A stretch of 64,000 nt of DNA from Pilatotrama ljubarskyi (GCA_022385805.1 MU277693.1:186001-250000); one strand, 5' to 3'; shown: positions 11,157 to 23,804, numbered from the stretch's first letter. Notes: generated by a model not told the origin, from the sequence alone. Made by a program: numbers and translations.

Positions 11157-12216
11157 CCGCTGCACACCACCTAAGATGGAATTAATACTCTAGATTTATG
11201 GTACAGTAGGCCACCTCGCTCAAGACCGAGTGGTCGCGTCGCGTACCACTCCTAGTAGAGCCCACTGTATCCCATGACGCTCAGGCTGAACGCGATTGGG
11301 CCCTCCTCTCTGGGCGCATGCAGTCGGCCAAGACCGTCCGTCGACTTGTCCTCAAACACAGCTGGGGCAAAAGGTATTCCTCAGAAAGCAAAGCAGGGCC
11401 TGAGTTCTGTAATGACTTCATCTCCTTCCCATACATCTTGACACGGCCGTTGAACGCAAGGCGCGAGGAACTCACCTTCGACCATACCGGATACATGCTC
11501 GAGCACTTCCGGCGGACATCCTCTGTATGGGAAGCAGCAAAGTGTGGAAGCTGGTCATTGGTCTCGGTGAAGACGACATGTTCCGACAGGTACGAGGAGC
11601 GGCCGCCGGACCTCTATGTCAAATTCACAAATTTGATTGACTAGGTCGACTGCTTGAGAGGCGGCAGACGAGCGCACTTGCGTCCTTGATGTTGCTATGC
11701 GAAGTACGGGCGTATGTTCTGAACATTCCATACTCGCAATCACCGCTAGCGAGCCAGACTAGAACGTAGAGTAAGACGACATTCATGTTGCAAGTACGCT
11801 GGTGGTCGCCGAGGCAAGGAGATCTAATCTCGACGCACTGGTGCATATCCGAAATAGGAAAGTATAGTGTTCGCTCCGGATTTGGCCGGCACAGCAGGAA
11901 CAGGCAGCGACGGCAGAGATCAGGATGGCAACCTTCAGGCCTCTTCATGTCGCCGCCATACTGACTCCGACCCACTCACTAGTGAATACCACATGTGATC
12001 GCGGAGAGTGGTTAGACCCTAACTTCTCGAGCAGCTGCCAGCTGTGAGAAGGCTGAGGTTCCAGAGTATACAAAACCGACGCAGCGAACTCCATCCGACC
12101 CTCAAGCAGAAGAACGAAGCACGCAGAAGTAACAACTATGGCGAAAGCGTCCTGCGTACGAAGAGTACGCTCACGACTCGAGATTCTCACTATCTGTTGT
12201 ACATGCTCCAGCGTCG
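11157..12216. other. Intergenic region between tRNA-Asn and the ADAM gene 3' end
   Basis: About 1.06 kb. Frames up to about 115 codons exist on both strands (11318-11644 plus, 11625-11975 minus) but none has a recognisable motif, and I could not join them into a gene. The right part should hold the 3' untranslated region of the ADAM gene. Confidence 0.4.
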
Positions 12217-15200
12217 CTAGCGACCGCTGGGTTTGGGGCCGTTATATATCGTCTCGTCCACCCAGTTCGGATGGCTGTTCCTCGCGGATTCGAGAGGGAA
12301 CTGCGGCGCGTAGTGGCTCATGCTGCGCGTGGAGCGGTGTGCCAAGGGTGCATTCGTGCGGTCTGGCGGCGTCTGGATGGGCATGATCGATCCTTGTCGT
12401 CCGTGCGTTCGGGACCGTTGTCGCGTGGCAGGTGCCGCCACGGTGGCAGGTACGCTATGAGTAGTGCTCAGCACACAGTGTGCAGGAAGGAAGGCGAGGA
12501 GCCTACTTGGGACCGTACATTGCCGGTTGCGCGACCATCGCATTAGGGTTGAAGTTCAAGGGAGGAGCACCGGGGTAGCTAGGGAGTCGTTGTATCGTCT
12601 TTGGCTTGGTACGACGGTGCACGATGCCTAGTTACGGTGAATGTGAGTGGAACCAGTCCCACGCGTTTCCACAGGTGAGATACGTACAACGAATGATCCC
12701 CCAAAGGATGAGCAGCACAATGACACCGGCCGCCACAGTGACCGGAATGGAGATCTGGAGGTTGTGCACATACCACGCCTGTGGACATAAGGTCAGCACC
12801 GTGTGCAGCTCCATTGGCCTTCAAGTGACCTGACCTTGAACGTGTCCCACAAACTCCCAGGTTTACACGTGCCCGAGATACACATCCCACCGTACCCTAT
12901 TCAGCCACGGCATACTGAGCCCATCAAATCACGATGCACGCAGAAGGACACGCACCACACGGAGAGCCATCGATGAGCGGAGACTGGAGAACGACACACC
13001 TGCCGGAGTCGGTCGGGTCTTGACACGACACCTGGCAGGACTTGTCGTTGTTGGTCGGGCACGCCTTCTGCAGGTTCATAGACGCCCCCACAAGCTGGCA
13101 TTGTTCTATCGCGCGCCATGAGATTAGTACCGCAAGCCGCGCGCTACCGAACGAAATCATACGTACTGTCCAAAGACGTGCATTCTCCGCTAGCGCACGC
13201 AAGCCCACCCGAGCCACAGCTCTGCCCTATTTCCCGAGTCAGCACACGCTCCTCTCCCATAGCGTGAGCGAGCCTCACCATTGGGCTTGATGACGTCCGC
13301 TGGGCACGACGCGCTCTTCCCCGTGCACATCTCCGCCGTGTCGCACTGCGCGTCCTTGCTCGGGCGGCATACCTGGCTCGCGGGCGCGAACGTGCACTGC
13401 TCCGTGCAGCACGGGCTGCTGTCCGGGTCGCACACGGCATTGTTCTTGAACTTGCACGTCTTGGCGTCGCAGCACGTTGAGTTCGAGTTCAGGCCCGGGT
13501 CGCAGTCTTCGCCCGACTCGACAATGCCGTTCCCGCACATCTGGAGACCGATGAGGGGCTTGCTGGAGGTGAGGGAACTCGGCCCATTCGGGTCGATCAG
13601 GCAGGTTGCGTTCATGGTTGTGCCCTTCAGCAGCGAGCCTGGAGGACCGTTGTCGTCAACGGATGGAGAGGTCCATGACAAAGAAATGACTTACAGATGT
13701 TTCCGAGACTGCAAGGGGAAAAGTTCATTTCACCGGTTTCTGCCACTGGACTCATGATGAACTTCGAGCTCGCGTCGCATGACGAGGCGGTCATGGGACA
13801 ACAAGTGATGCCGCCCGTCTCGCATCCGCCGGAACCAGCACAGGAGCAGCCGTCTGCACAGTCATGCTGCGGCAATCCAACATATCAGCACGCAATTCTA
13901 GTGACACGTGGGAGGAGCTCACGATAGCACCAAAATTGTGCCCAATCTCATGCGCGATGACCTGCCACTCCGTCCGCCCCGCGGTTGAGACAGCCGTGCC
14001 CGACACGAACGAGCCCGGGTCACCGCTTACGCCCTGCTGACACAGCGTCATAAGCCAAGCGACGCCGACCTCCGAACCAGTCGGGCACCCGCTCATCAAA
14101 TGCCAGAGGCCTGCGCTGTCGTCGCCCTTCTGACCGCGCCATTGGGAGAAGATCGAGAGGCGATCATTGAGAGTGACGTCTGCTGAGCACGCAACGTTCC
14201 ATGGTGCTGCGGGATCAGCGGTCGTCGGGCATCTGTCGGTGACAGTGTCAGTACGGCGACAACGTGAGGGAGACGATGGTCTACGAACCCCGCTTCGTGT
14301 ACCTGGAGCTCGATGATGCCCAAGCTGACGTTGAACGTGGACTAGACAGCCGGAGACGTTGGCGCTACGTCCGGTGTAAGAACGATGGAACAAACCTTGT
14401 ACAAGGCACTCGCAGTATTCCAGTTCGTGATGATCTGCTGCGTAGCGTTGGACGGCGAGCCGTACTTGGCCGTATACTCACAGTCGGCAGCAACACCCAT
14501 GTACACGATACGCTGCGAGGACGGGCAGCCAGCGGTCTGGCCGATATTGCCCGAGAAGCTGCGGTCATGAGCATGGTATCGCATCTACGGGAGGACAAAT
14601 GGACGGCGCTTACTCCATGCCCATGCCGCCACCGGCGACATCGTCCCGCTTGGTGAAGTTAGCGGTCCGGAGGAAGCCAAACGCGTCGTACCAGGGCGTG
14701 TACGGCGGCGGGCTGGGTTTGCGGGTGATTTGATGATCAGAGTTGTAGTGCATCCGGTCATGCCCACACGTCTCGGCAACGGGCGCTACGAGTCCCAGGC
14801 CCATGCCCTGTGCGGCGGCGGTGTGCTCATGTGCAGACATTACGTCCGAGTCGCGCCAGATCACCAAATTGGAGTCGGGGTCGTCCTGAGAGACTAGTAT
14901 GTGGGGATCGAGGCCGTGCTTGGTGCGCAGGTAGTTGTCCTTGGTCATGACATGATGCACAACACCGTATACCGAGAATGCGCCTTCAAAGACGGGCGGC
15001 CTTCCAGACGATGCGTCACCTTGATCATAGATGGTGATACGTGCCCAGCCAAGCTCAGAGCGCCCTGACGGACGCGATAGCACGCCGGCAGTATCCTCTC
15101 GCAGTCGGCCGGGCGAGACGTGTTCGGGAATAACCTCGCCCAGATATGCGCGCACGGACTCGCGCACAACGGGCTCAGTACGAGATAGGACAGACTGGCC

Positions 15201-15591
15201 GTCCGGAGTGGTTGTGTAGTAGTTGATGCGGGCGGCGGGATGGATGAGGTGGTCATTCGGACGGAGATGGAGATAGAAGGTCTCGTTGAAGGCGGTCAGA
15301 GTTAACCGGAAGGAGTCTGAGTGGCGGAGGATGGGGGAGTCGAGGGGGAACGACCGCTTCCCATAGCCGTATGCTGGAGCTCGTCGTGGTAGGATATCGA
15401 TGGAGAGAGTGGATGGATGGGATAGCCTCTTCAGGGGCCTTGCGGGGGCGCTAAGCGCTGCAGGCACCGCGCGGGGTGCTTGAGTACGATCGGGATAGCA
15501 GCCACAGAGCCTAGCAGGACTCACCTGAGACTGAGTTGAGGCTGGCAAGGAGAAAGACGAGCAGCCAGCATAGACGGTGGTGAGGATACAT
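12217..15591 (-). CDS. Fungal ADAM: membrane metalloprotease-disintegrin
   Basis: Zinc endopeptidase of the reprolysin (M12B) type, anchored in the secretory or plasma membrane. Thirteen exons on the minus strand (15525-15591, 14614-15478, 14396-14558, 14289-14341, 13923-14232, 13695-13866, 13279-13638, 13167-13226, 12956-13105, 12835-12896, 12688-12778, 12507-12627, 12217-12454) give 903 residues. Order: signal peptide (LCWLLVFLLASLNSVS); prodomain; metalloprotease with complete zinc motif HEIGHNFGAIHDC, whose two halves meet across a 56 bp intron; a downstream Met in KFIMSP (possible Met-turn); disintegrin domain (CGNGIVESGEDCDPG to CPADVIKPNG); Cys-rich region (CGSGGLACASGEC, CPTNNDKSC); membrane helix (ISIPVTVAAGVIVLLILWGI); Pro/Ser-rich cytoplasmic tail. 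Splice edges were chosen to keep family sequence, for example EAGCPTTADP and KQCQLVGAS. Confidence 0.93.
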
Positions 15592-17002
15592 AGGAAAGGA
15601 TTGTTGGAGGCTTCCTTGCGCAGCCCTGCTGAGATGCCGCCGCCGAGCGGTGATTACGAGAAGCCAAGGAGACCAGCGATGACCCAGAGAGCTGTCCAGC
15701 GCCAAATCCGACCTGCGGGGGTCCTTCCCAGAGTTCAGCCGACACACCTGGCGGGGAAAGAGAGGAAAGGGGAGGAGAGAAGGGAGGAGGAGGAGAGCGT
15801 CGAGCTGATCTGTGCTCGAGCTCGGGAGCTCACCTCGCGACGAAGGACACCGACATCGGCCGGCGCTTCCGACCTGCGGTTGCCCAGCTTAAGTGCGACC
15901 ATCATCACCGACCGCCAGCCTTCTCTCACACCGCAGGTTGAATTTGACTCTCGAGCCGTTCCTACTCGTTTGCTGGTGGCTACACTTACGAGAGCTCTAG
16001 CTTCTTGCCGCTCTCATTGATGACGCTTGCAGGTCTCTGCGACGACGCTTCCGAGCATACAAGCATACCAAGTTCACCAGGCCTGCAGGCTTGGCCGTCG
16101 CGACTGCTTGGGAGCCAAGCTATACTTAGGCCTGACATTCCCGTCGCTGCGTGTCCAGGAACCTGATGACTGTGGTGCTCTTCGTGCCATCGTTTGGACG
16201 GACTGTACATTCACATCGCAGATATTAGAGTCTAAGCTGCTCTAATATATGATGTGATCAGCGCAGAGTGCCCGGGCGTACGGCAAGTGCGATGCTGGCG
16301 ATGCAAGCTGTTCCGCCGACTAGCCGCGGACCGTCTACTGTTGGCGACACGTCCTTTGGTTGAACGAGACTTGCTATGCAATAGGGTGATTCTGCTGGAA
16401 TAATTCTTACATCGCTTAGCATCGCTTAAGGCGAGTGGCGCCACCTGATTGGCTGGAGCCCATAAGAATTCTTACAGCGGAATCACTCTAATGTAACACT
16501 TGTTATGATACCGCTCTGACTGGGGCTGTCGTGGAGCTCGCTGTCGGGCACTTCGAACTACCGAGAGTGGCCTATCATCGCTGTACTGGCCATGGATACA
16601 CAGAACCATCCAGGCAAAGACTTCCATCCTCAAGTACAACATTCTGCCTACGACGTTCTCCGAAGTCTGGGTGATCAGCGGTATGACCGAGTTGCGAGCA
16701 TAAGGTGAGCTCAGCAGCAGGGTACGCCGTGAGCTCATTACAACGCATCTACATGCGATGGATAGGTACACACATTGCGATAACGAGGCGGGGTCTTGCA
16801 CATTCTGCGATGTCATATGCGAGATGACGGAGGGGTTCTCCGTACGTCTCGACTAATGTCCAGGCGATCATCTCACTGCATACTGAAGAACTGAAGTATC
16901 GGGCTTCAGCGTATGACTCAGAAGCAGAGGAAAACCATGCGATCATAGGAACTGAATGACTTGACATGCAAACTACTATCCTATCGAGATTGAGGAAATG
17001 GA
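15592..17002. other. Intergenic region upstream of the ADAM gene
   Basis: About 1.4 kb. The part next to the ADAM start holds its promoter. No gene is recognised in the rest. A short direct repeat (ATCGCTTA twice, about 16411-16430) and CCAAT-like ATTGG at about 16449 are visible, but no role can be assigned. Confidence 0.4.
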
Positions 17003-17560
17003 CTATGCTTCTTGCAACCAGCCGCCTGCGGCCAGGAGCTCCCGGACTTCGGGCGTATCTGGTTTGAGCTCGCCGTTCTGAGGCGCGAAGTACTCTCGCT
17101 TCGTCTTCAAGTACCTGACGGGATACAGCACACCCTCACCCTAGGGAACACGCGGCCACAAGGCACACATCGCGTAAGAAGGACGCTAATCCGCAAGTGC
17201 AGATGAGAGACTTACGTCTCTGGTAGCTCCGGTTCTTGCGCCCTTACCCGAGACGACCCCAGGAACCCATTCGGACGATTCTCTCAGCTTGACCCAGACC
17301 TGCTCTCCGTCCTTCGGCACTGCGTCAGGAAGGCTCCTGTGGCTCTCCGAGGTCGAGCTTACCTGGAAAGTGCACCTCATGGGTTCGTCCAGATCGAGGA
17401 GTCCGTATTCGGGGTGAGAAACGGACGACTCAGCGTCGCTCGAGGTATCGGAGGTGTCACGGCTGAGCGTGTTCCTCCGCTGCTTTGACGATGTTTCGTT
17501 GGCGTCAGGCGCCTTTGATGCCTTGGATGTGCGCCGCGAGGGTTTCGTTGGTGATGCCAT
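17003..17560 (-). CDS. Small protein of a local paralogous family, copy A (WxxGxV / YPVxY / YF core)
   Basis: Exons 17216-17560 and 17003-17140 (minus), 160 residues; the 75 bp intron is phase 0. The first 65 residues are basic and Ser/Thr-rich, probably disordered. The core reads GEQVWVKLRESSEWVPGVVSG, then after the intron VLYPVRYLKTKREYF followed by NGELKPD, and the protein ends GGWLQEA. Spacing and key residues match the cores of the copies at 22.1, 24.3 and 30.4 kb. A 43-base GT-AG stretch (17320-17362) sits where those copies have an intron, but removing it brings a stop, so here it must be read as coding. The pattern of a short beta-rich domain with a Trp and a Tyr-Phe pair suggests an SH3/Tudor-like fold; this is inference. 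Function unknown. Confidence 0.75.
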
Positions 17561-18288
17561 TGCGTGTGAGGGCGGGGCAATGTCAGAATGCGACGATGTG
17601 CGAGGTTGCGGGACCAGTGTAAAGGAGGGAGGTTAGCGATTGAAGAATAACGGAAGGATAACAGAACGGTCTCATACTGCCTCTTTATATGTCACCAGGG
17701 TCAAGCCACAACGCTTGTGGCGTTCATAGTGACAACACTACTAGACAATAGGTCCGGGAATGGTCGTCGCCCAAGAACGATTGCCATATAAAGCACGACA
17801 AAGAGCCAAAGGTCTTTCATCTCGGCAGCCCTTACATTCAAGTAACAAGGGCTCGTTCTGCTATAGATCAGTATGGGAGATGGATGCTGTACGACAATAC
17901 CGAGGTTACAAGGCTCACTGCCGTGGAGACCGGCCACATACACTAAGTTAGAGCCTCGTGGCAGGGTTTAACCGGTCTTCAGGTAGTACTGTACATGTGG
18001 CAGGCATTATATTTATAATCCCACATGCATGACATGGTGCTGTAGCATGGTCGCAAGCACGAAGACCAGTGAAATGGAGACAAGGCCCCGGGGGAAGAGC
18101 ACGAACTTGTTGACCCAAATGCAGAAGTTGCCTCGTGGCCACGCGATCGCCCAGATCTGAGATCGCGCAAGTCCTCTGCCACTGTCTCGTGTGCACAGTG
18201 CCAGTGCACCGTCGCGGGCTTTGCCTCCTCTCCTAGGCTTGTTATCTGTCTGCACCTCTCGCACGTCAACGATTGTACGCACACTGCT
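17561..18288. promoter_or_regulatory. Divergent promoter region of copy A and the ABCF gene
   Basis: About 730 bp between the starts of two divergent genes. No gene or repeat is recognised. The right end should include the 5' leader of the ABCF gene. Promoter function is inferred from orientation only. Confidence 0.4.
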
Positions 18289-21200
18289 ATGGGAGTCTCC
18301 TCTGAAGATATTGCCGAAGAAATTCGCAGTGCTTTGCCTGGGACTGAGGAGATTGTCATCCAGTACCTCGCCGGCTACTTGCTCGACTTGGACGATGCAG
18401 CTGAAGACGAGGATGTTCTCCAAGTGACCCGGGATATCCTAGAGTCAGCAGTCGGTTCTTCCTCCAACCAGGCGAAGAAGGGAGACCTCGACAGGCTCGT
18501 GCAGCGTCTTGCCGAGCTCTTGAAGGAGCCTCTCACCCGACGGGAGGAGAAGAACCGCGCCGGCCAGGGCACCGGATTGGTCAGGCTGGACAAGGTCATG
18601 GACTTGAGCAAGACGAACATGAGCAGCACCATCGCGTTCACGGAAGGTGTGGACTTAGAGAGCATCAACAAGGGAAAGTAAGTAGCGCGCTCCTCTTGCT
18701 TACTTCGGGTCGTGCAAACCTCTCCTCCTAGGGCATCCCGCGTCGATGTAAAGAAGCTAGAGAAGCAGGAAGCTAAGCTCAGGGTATGTTCTCGCTCCTT
18801 CGCCCTCAGACACCGGTCCTCACCGTGCTCGTGCAGGCCAAGATTGAGAAACGGTCAAAGCGGAACCTGTACGAGGGATCGAAGCTGCTGGACCAGCACA
18901 AGAAGCAGGTACGTGTCTCCAGCTGAGATAATTGCTCCGAGGCTCATGACAAACATTGAACAGCAAAGCTACGAGGAGATGTTCATGAAGATCAATCCTC
19001 TGGAGGCTGCCGCCGCATCCAAGAACAAGTCGAAAGACATACACCTATCGTCAATCGACGTCAGCTTCGGCTCAAACCGTATCCTGTGCGTTCTCTACAC
19101 CACAATGCGCATATTACTGCCGCTGATTAGCGCATTCACAGCTCCGGCGCATCGCTCACGCTTGCCTACGGGCGTCGGTATGGTCTCATCGGTCGGAACG
19201 GTGTCGGTAAATCGACGCTCCTTCGACACATCGCCATGCGCGAGGTCCCCATCCCGTCGCACATCACCATTCTCTTTGTGGAGCAAGAAGTAAGCACAGT
19301 CCTTACACATTCGCAGGACCACCACTCAACTTATATCAACTCAGATCGTGGGCGACGATACCCCTGCGATCGAGTCTGTCCTGAAGGCCGACGTCTGGCG
19401 AGACACCCTACTTCGCGAGGAAGCGGCGCTCAATGCGAAGCTCGCTGAGCTCGAAGCGGAGGGCGACGACAAGCGCTTCGAAGATGCGCGTGAAGAGGCT
19501 CAAACACGCTTGGCTGAGGTGCATGCTCGTCTTGCGGAGATGGAGGCAGAGAGTGGTCCAGCGCGTGCTGCTGCTCTGCTGGCTGGTGAGCATATCTGTG
19601 ATAAATATGCGGAGCAGTCGGGCTGACATCCGGCAGGTCTTGGCTTCAGCGAGGAAGATCAGAAGAGGCCGACGAGGTCCTTCAGTGGTGGTTGGCGAAT
19701 GCGACTGGCCTTGGCACGAGCACTCTTCGTCAAGGTATTGCCTTGCTCCAATAAACGCTCGTTCGATACTTACGTTAGCCTACGTAGCCTGCGTTGTTGC
19801 TGCTCGATGAGCCTTCCAACCATAGTGAGTCGAGGCCGCCATCGTCCCTCGACAAGCATGCTGACAGATTGTGCAGTCGATCTAAATGCTCTCGCATGGC
19901 TGGAAGACTACCTCCAGACCTGGCCGGGAACGCTGCTCGTCGTGTAAGTGGATATAACACTTACGCCACGGTTTCTTCCTGACATCTGTTGATTCCCAGC
20001 TCCCACGACCGAGCGTTCTTGTGAGTCCGATCGTCTCGGCTGACAATATCTTTCCCTCCCATTGACCTTATACAGGGACGCGGTCGCTACTGACATCATC
20101 CACATGCACTCCGGACGTCTTGACTACTACAAGGGGTGAGTAACAAACTACTTTCCTTTCGGGTGAATACTTCTCTCTTACCTGCATGAATACAGTAACT
20201 TCACGCAGTTCTATTCCACGAAGTCGGAGCGCGACAGGAATCTGCGGAAGGAGTACGAGACGCAGATGGAGTATCGCAAGCACCTCCAAGCCTTCATCGA
20301 CCGATGGCGGTACAACGCCAATCGTGCAGCGCAGGCGCAGTCGAAGATCAAGATCCTCGAGAAGGTACGTCCCACACATCCGCCTCTCTGCTCCTCTGCT
20401 CAAGCTTCTGTATGATAGCTTCCAGAGTTGCAACCGCCAGAAGTCGAAGAGACGGAGACGTTCAAGTTCCCGGAGACGGAGAAGATCTCACCGCCAGTGT
20501 TGCAGCTGAACGAGGTCTCGTTCGGATACACTCCGGACAAGATCATTCTGAAGAATGTCAACATCGATGTCGGCCTGGATTCGCGCATTGCCGTTGTCGG
20601 TCCCAACGGCGCCGGAAAGTCGACGCTGTGAGTGCCGCTCTCATCGTCATTCGTTCGAGTGGACACTTATCGAAGCGTGCGCGCTGTAGGATCAAGCTGC
20701 TCACCGGAGAGCTGAAGCCTCTGACGGGTCATGTCAACCAGAACGGCCGACTTCGCATGTGCGTAACCTCATGAGTCCACCCGTGCATTGCACTGATCAC
20801 TCGTTTACACTCGCAGTGGCTACTTCGCCCAGCACCACGTCGATAACCTGATACCCACCATGTCACCCGTGCAATTCCTTGCATCCAAGTTCCCCGGCAA
20901 GACTGAGCAAGAGTACCGTGGACACTTGGGTAACTTCCAGATCAGTGGCATGACTGGGTGAGCTAGACTCTGGATCTATGCGGTAGAGACATACCGTTGA
21001 TGTAAGAAAACCAGCCTGCAGCCAATTGGCACCCTCTCTGGTGGTCAGAAATCGCGTGTCGCCTTCGCCATGCTGTCCCTGCAAAGGCCACACGTCCTAC
21101 TGCTCGATGAGGTGCGCCCTGGACGAATACAAGGCGCACAGTTTACAGATGACTGACTCGACCAACAGCCTACTAACCACCTCGATATCGAGGGTTTGGA

Positions 21201-21489
21201 CGCTCTCATGGCAGCGTTGAGTTCGTGGAACGGCGGTGTCATTCTCATCTCTCACGACGAGCGCTTCATCACCAAGGTCGCGAAGGAGGTGAGTCGGACG
21301 ATCGTCGGTGCAGCAAGTAGGCTGGCTAAGGCGTTGGCAGCTCTGGGTATGCGCGGATGGCACGGTGTCCAAGTTCAAGGGCGACGTGCAGGCATACAAG
21401 GTAGGCCGTTGCTGAGTCTTTTTGAATGGCATGGTATGCTCACACTTTTGCAGAGCCTCATCGTCAGCAATATCAAGGCCAAGCCGTGA
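18289..21489 (+). CDS. GCN20: Gcn20/ABCF3-type ATP-binding protein
   Basis: Cytosolic soluble ABC protein with two ATPase domains and no membrane part. Yeast Gcn20 works with Gcn1 on ribosomes to activate the Gcn2 kinase on amino acid starvation. Nineteen exons from 18289 to 21489 (last exon 21454-21489) give 735 residues; introns are mostly 50-60 bp. The N-terminal region carries the ABCF3/Gcn20-type helical extension ([29 protein letters not shown]). First ATPase domain: Walker [10 protein letters not shown], signature FSGGWRMR, Walker [10 protein letters not shown]. The linker is charged ([16 protein letters not shown]). Second domain: Walker [11 protein letters not shown]-loop GYFAQHH, signature LSGGQKSR, Walker B LLLDEPTNHLD, switch His in ISHDERF. 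It ends shortly after [14 protein letters not shown]. All ATPase motifs are intact. Confidence 0.95.
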
Positions 21490-22138
21490 GACTCAGTATC
21501 TCGATCCTGTATCAACTCACGTATAGATGCCATATGCTCACATTGTATTACCATCAATTCGTTGACCCGGGGGACCACTAGCTTTTCGTGGTCTTTTGTC
21601 GGCCCATGATCCGTGTGGTCCATGTAAAGGAAGCCAGAATGACTAACACTGAGCCCCCTGCGCGTCGATATCGGTCTTAAGAGCAGGACGCCCAGCACAT
21701 CAAAGTAGTAATCGTTGGCGTGGGCTAGCATGCGACACCTTCGTAACCAAGCATGCGCTGCGAGGTGAGCCACTGCAGCTCCCCTATAATCTCGCAGCCT
21801 CACTGGCCTACGTACAGCCTCGCCCATACTGATAATTCCAGCAATCCACGATCGGCATCTACTGGTTTTGAGCCACGGGGTACGCTTTGCTTCATGCCAT
21901 CCGAGAGCCGTGAGCCACGACGCTTTACCCCCCTGCGTGGAGGACGCTTTGGTTCGCGGAGTGGCTCAGGATCAGAGACTTTTTAACCACCTAACACCAT
22001 CCGTGTCCGTTCACCTCGCCTTCCTCGCCTTCTCGGTCACAGTCTCACGGCAGCTTGCTTGGCCGAAGCACCGGTCTATCGCGACAGAGCAACCTGCCGC
22101 TGGAACCCCAAGACTCCCCGCCACTTCCCACACAAGCC
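21490..22138. other. Intergenic region between the ABCF gene and copy B
   Basis: About 650 bp. It contains the ABCF 3' untranslated region and the presumed promoter of the small gene at 22139, with a T-rich TTTTTAA at about 21979. No other gene is seen. Confidence 0.45.
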
Positions 22139-22669
22139 ATGGAGCAGGTAATGCGCGATGCAGACATCGGGGAGCGCCCGCCGATGTCCAAGTTCGACGC
22201 GCTAGCACATGCAGCGTCCATCGAGCTGGCGATTCTCCAAAGCAACCAAGGACACGCGGATGATTTCTTCCTTGAGTGGAGCCCCAGTACCTCGGACGGC
22301 AGTGATCGCGAAGGCAATCAAGGGCAGCATCTCCCGAAGTACAAGGTCGGTCAGAGCACGTCTTGCACGGACCCAAATGGTGTTGACTGGAACATCGGCA
22401 CAGACAGGAGACCCGATCCTGTTCTACGTGGCTAAGGAAGACTTCTGGTACCAGGGCGAAATAGCGGATCTCGAAGAGTTCCCCCCTTACTTTGGTCGAG
22501 TGAGGACACCACTTCGTGTCTCAGACGTCCGTAGTCATACTGAGCTGTGTCGATGTAGACCGCTGACGGGACCATTAAACGGGCGAGCTATCCTGTTCTC
22601 ATCAAGCTTCGGCCACGAGCTATGAAGTACTTCGACTGTCGCGACATTCGTCATCGCCAGAGAGCCTAG
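22139..22669 (+). CDS. Small protein of the local paralogous family, copy B
   Basis: Exons 22139-22345, 22404-22499 and 22559-22669 give 137 residues; both introns (58 and 59 bp) are phase 0. The N-terminal exon encodes an acidic region (MSKFDALAHAASIELAIL, then FFLEWSPSTSDGSDREG). Exon 2 holds the first half of the shared core, TGDPILFYV followed by FWYQGEIADLEEFPPYFG. Exon 3 holds the second half, YPVLIKLRPRAMKYFDC, and the protein ends a few residues later. The intron positions match those of the copies at 24.3 and 30.4 kb. It is the shortest copy and lacks the long basic N terminus. The start at 22139 is the first suitable ATG; MSKFD at 22184 is an alternative. Function unknown. Confidence 0.75.
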
Positions 22670-23193
22670 TTGTTTGTGTCGCGCGTCCATCAGGGTCTCT
22701 ATTTCGAGTATTTTTGCCGTCCTCTTCCACTCCTAGTAATCAGTTGTACTTCAGATATACTTATAGTGCTAGTTCAAAGCGTTTCATGGTTCATGATAAC
22801 CGACCTACTGTATGCCGCTTAGTGACTACTGTCCTTTTCAATACAACCTGGGCACACTCTGGGTAGTATCAAGTGATACGCCGCGGCGAATTCAGCTATC
22901 CGATCTGGTGGGGATGTTCCAGACTCACTGTCTTTCACCAATGGTGCAGGAAAGTATCACTAAGACCATTGCTACCACAAGCCAGGGGTCAAAACGAGTC
23001 AGAATGCCCCGAATCACCCGATAGCAGCGTCGAACCTAAACACCTTCCAAAAGGGGAACGTGGACGTCGAATGAGATGCCACAATGCCGCGAGAGACGAT
23101 CTGGCAGTGGCTGGCAAGTCGCTCGTGACGCATGATGCATGAGGACTCGGAACTGGCCCAGCTCTTAGAAAGCCCCTCTAGTATGCATAATAC
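22670..23193. other. Intergenic region
   Basis: About 520 bp, AT-richer than the flanking genes, without a recognisable gene. Short frames at 22812-23024 and 22873-23142 have no motif. Confidence 0.4.
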
Positions 23194-23804
23194 ATGGGTC
23201 CTCCTCCAGTCTCTAAGGCCTTCCTCGTGCACTCGCTATGCTGCTCACAGGAGCTCGGTACTCTCGCCTCCTCTGTTGCCGTCGACCCCGAATTAACTGC
23301 TCGTCAGCCCCAGGCTGTCACTGAACGTCGACTCGATCCGGATACAAGTCTGCGCGACTGTATATCCGCGACGGTTGAGAGCTGCTCGCTTGAACGCCTA
23401 TCTGACTTATCTGGCCTACCTCGCGTTTTTTCCGAAGCTAGCAGACAAGTTGGCAGCGTTGACGAGAAACGTGCCCCTGAGCCCACTTACCCATCGGAGT
23501 TGTGCGCAACGAGATGCACACTAGCATCATCCCTCAGGTTAGGAACGTGGTGCTCGGGTTCAGAGAGCAGTGTGTCATTCCTCTAATCCGAAGGCTTTGC
23601 AGCGACATCTGCAACTCTGTGGCTTCCGTTGTCTCCCGCAACGCCTTGGCTTCTTCAGTTACGTATGGCACCGTAGTGCTTGTGAGTGTTATCTGTTTCT
23701 ATTTTTTTTGCCGGAAGTCTGACTCAGTTTTCAACAAGCGATGTTAGAACCCTGCGGCGACGGTGTCGTTTACGGAGGGCGTAGATGACATCTTGGAGCC
23801 CTAG
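23194..23804 (+). pseudogene. Unassigned coding-like locus with one membrane segment, possibly broken
   Basis: Three stretches look coded. Frame 1 (about 23251-23500) gives an acidic, soluble segment with LRDCISATVESCSLERLSDL. A second frame (about 23502-23681) gives NVVLGFREQCVIPLIRRLC and a hydrophobic stretch. A 66 bp GT-AG intron (23682-23747) would join it to a last exon ending VSFTEGVDDILEP and a stop at 23802-23804. I found no clean splice joining the first two frames, so either an exon is missed or the gene carries a frameshift. The C-terminal TVSFTEGVD resembles TIAFTEGVD in the neighbouring ABCF protein; whether this is chance is open. No family recognised. Confidence 0.3.
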
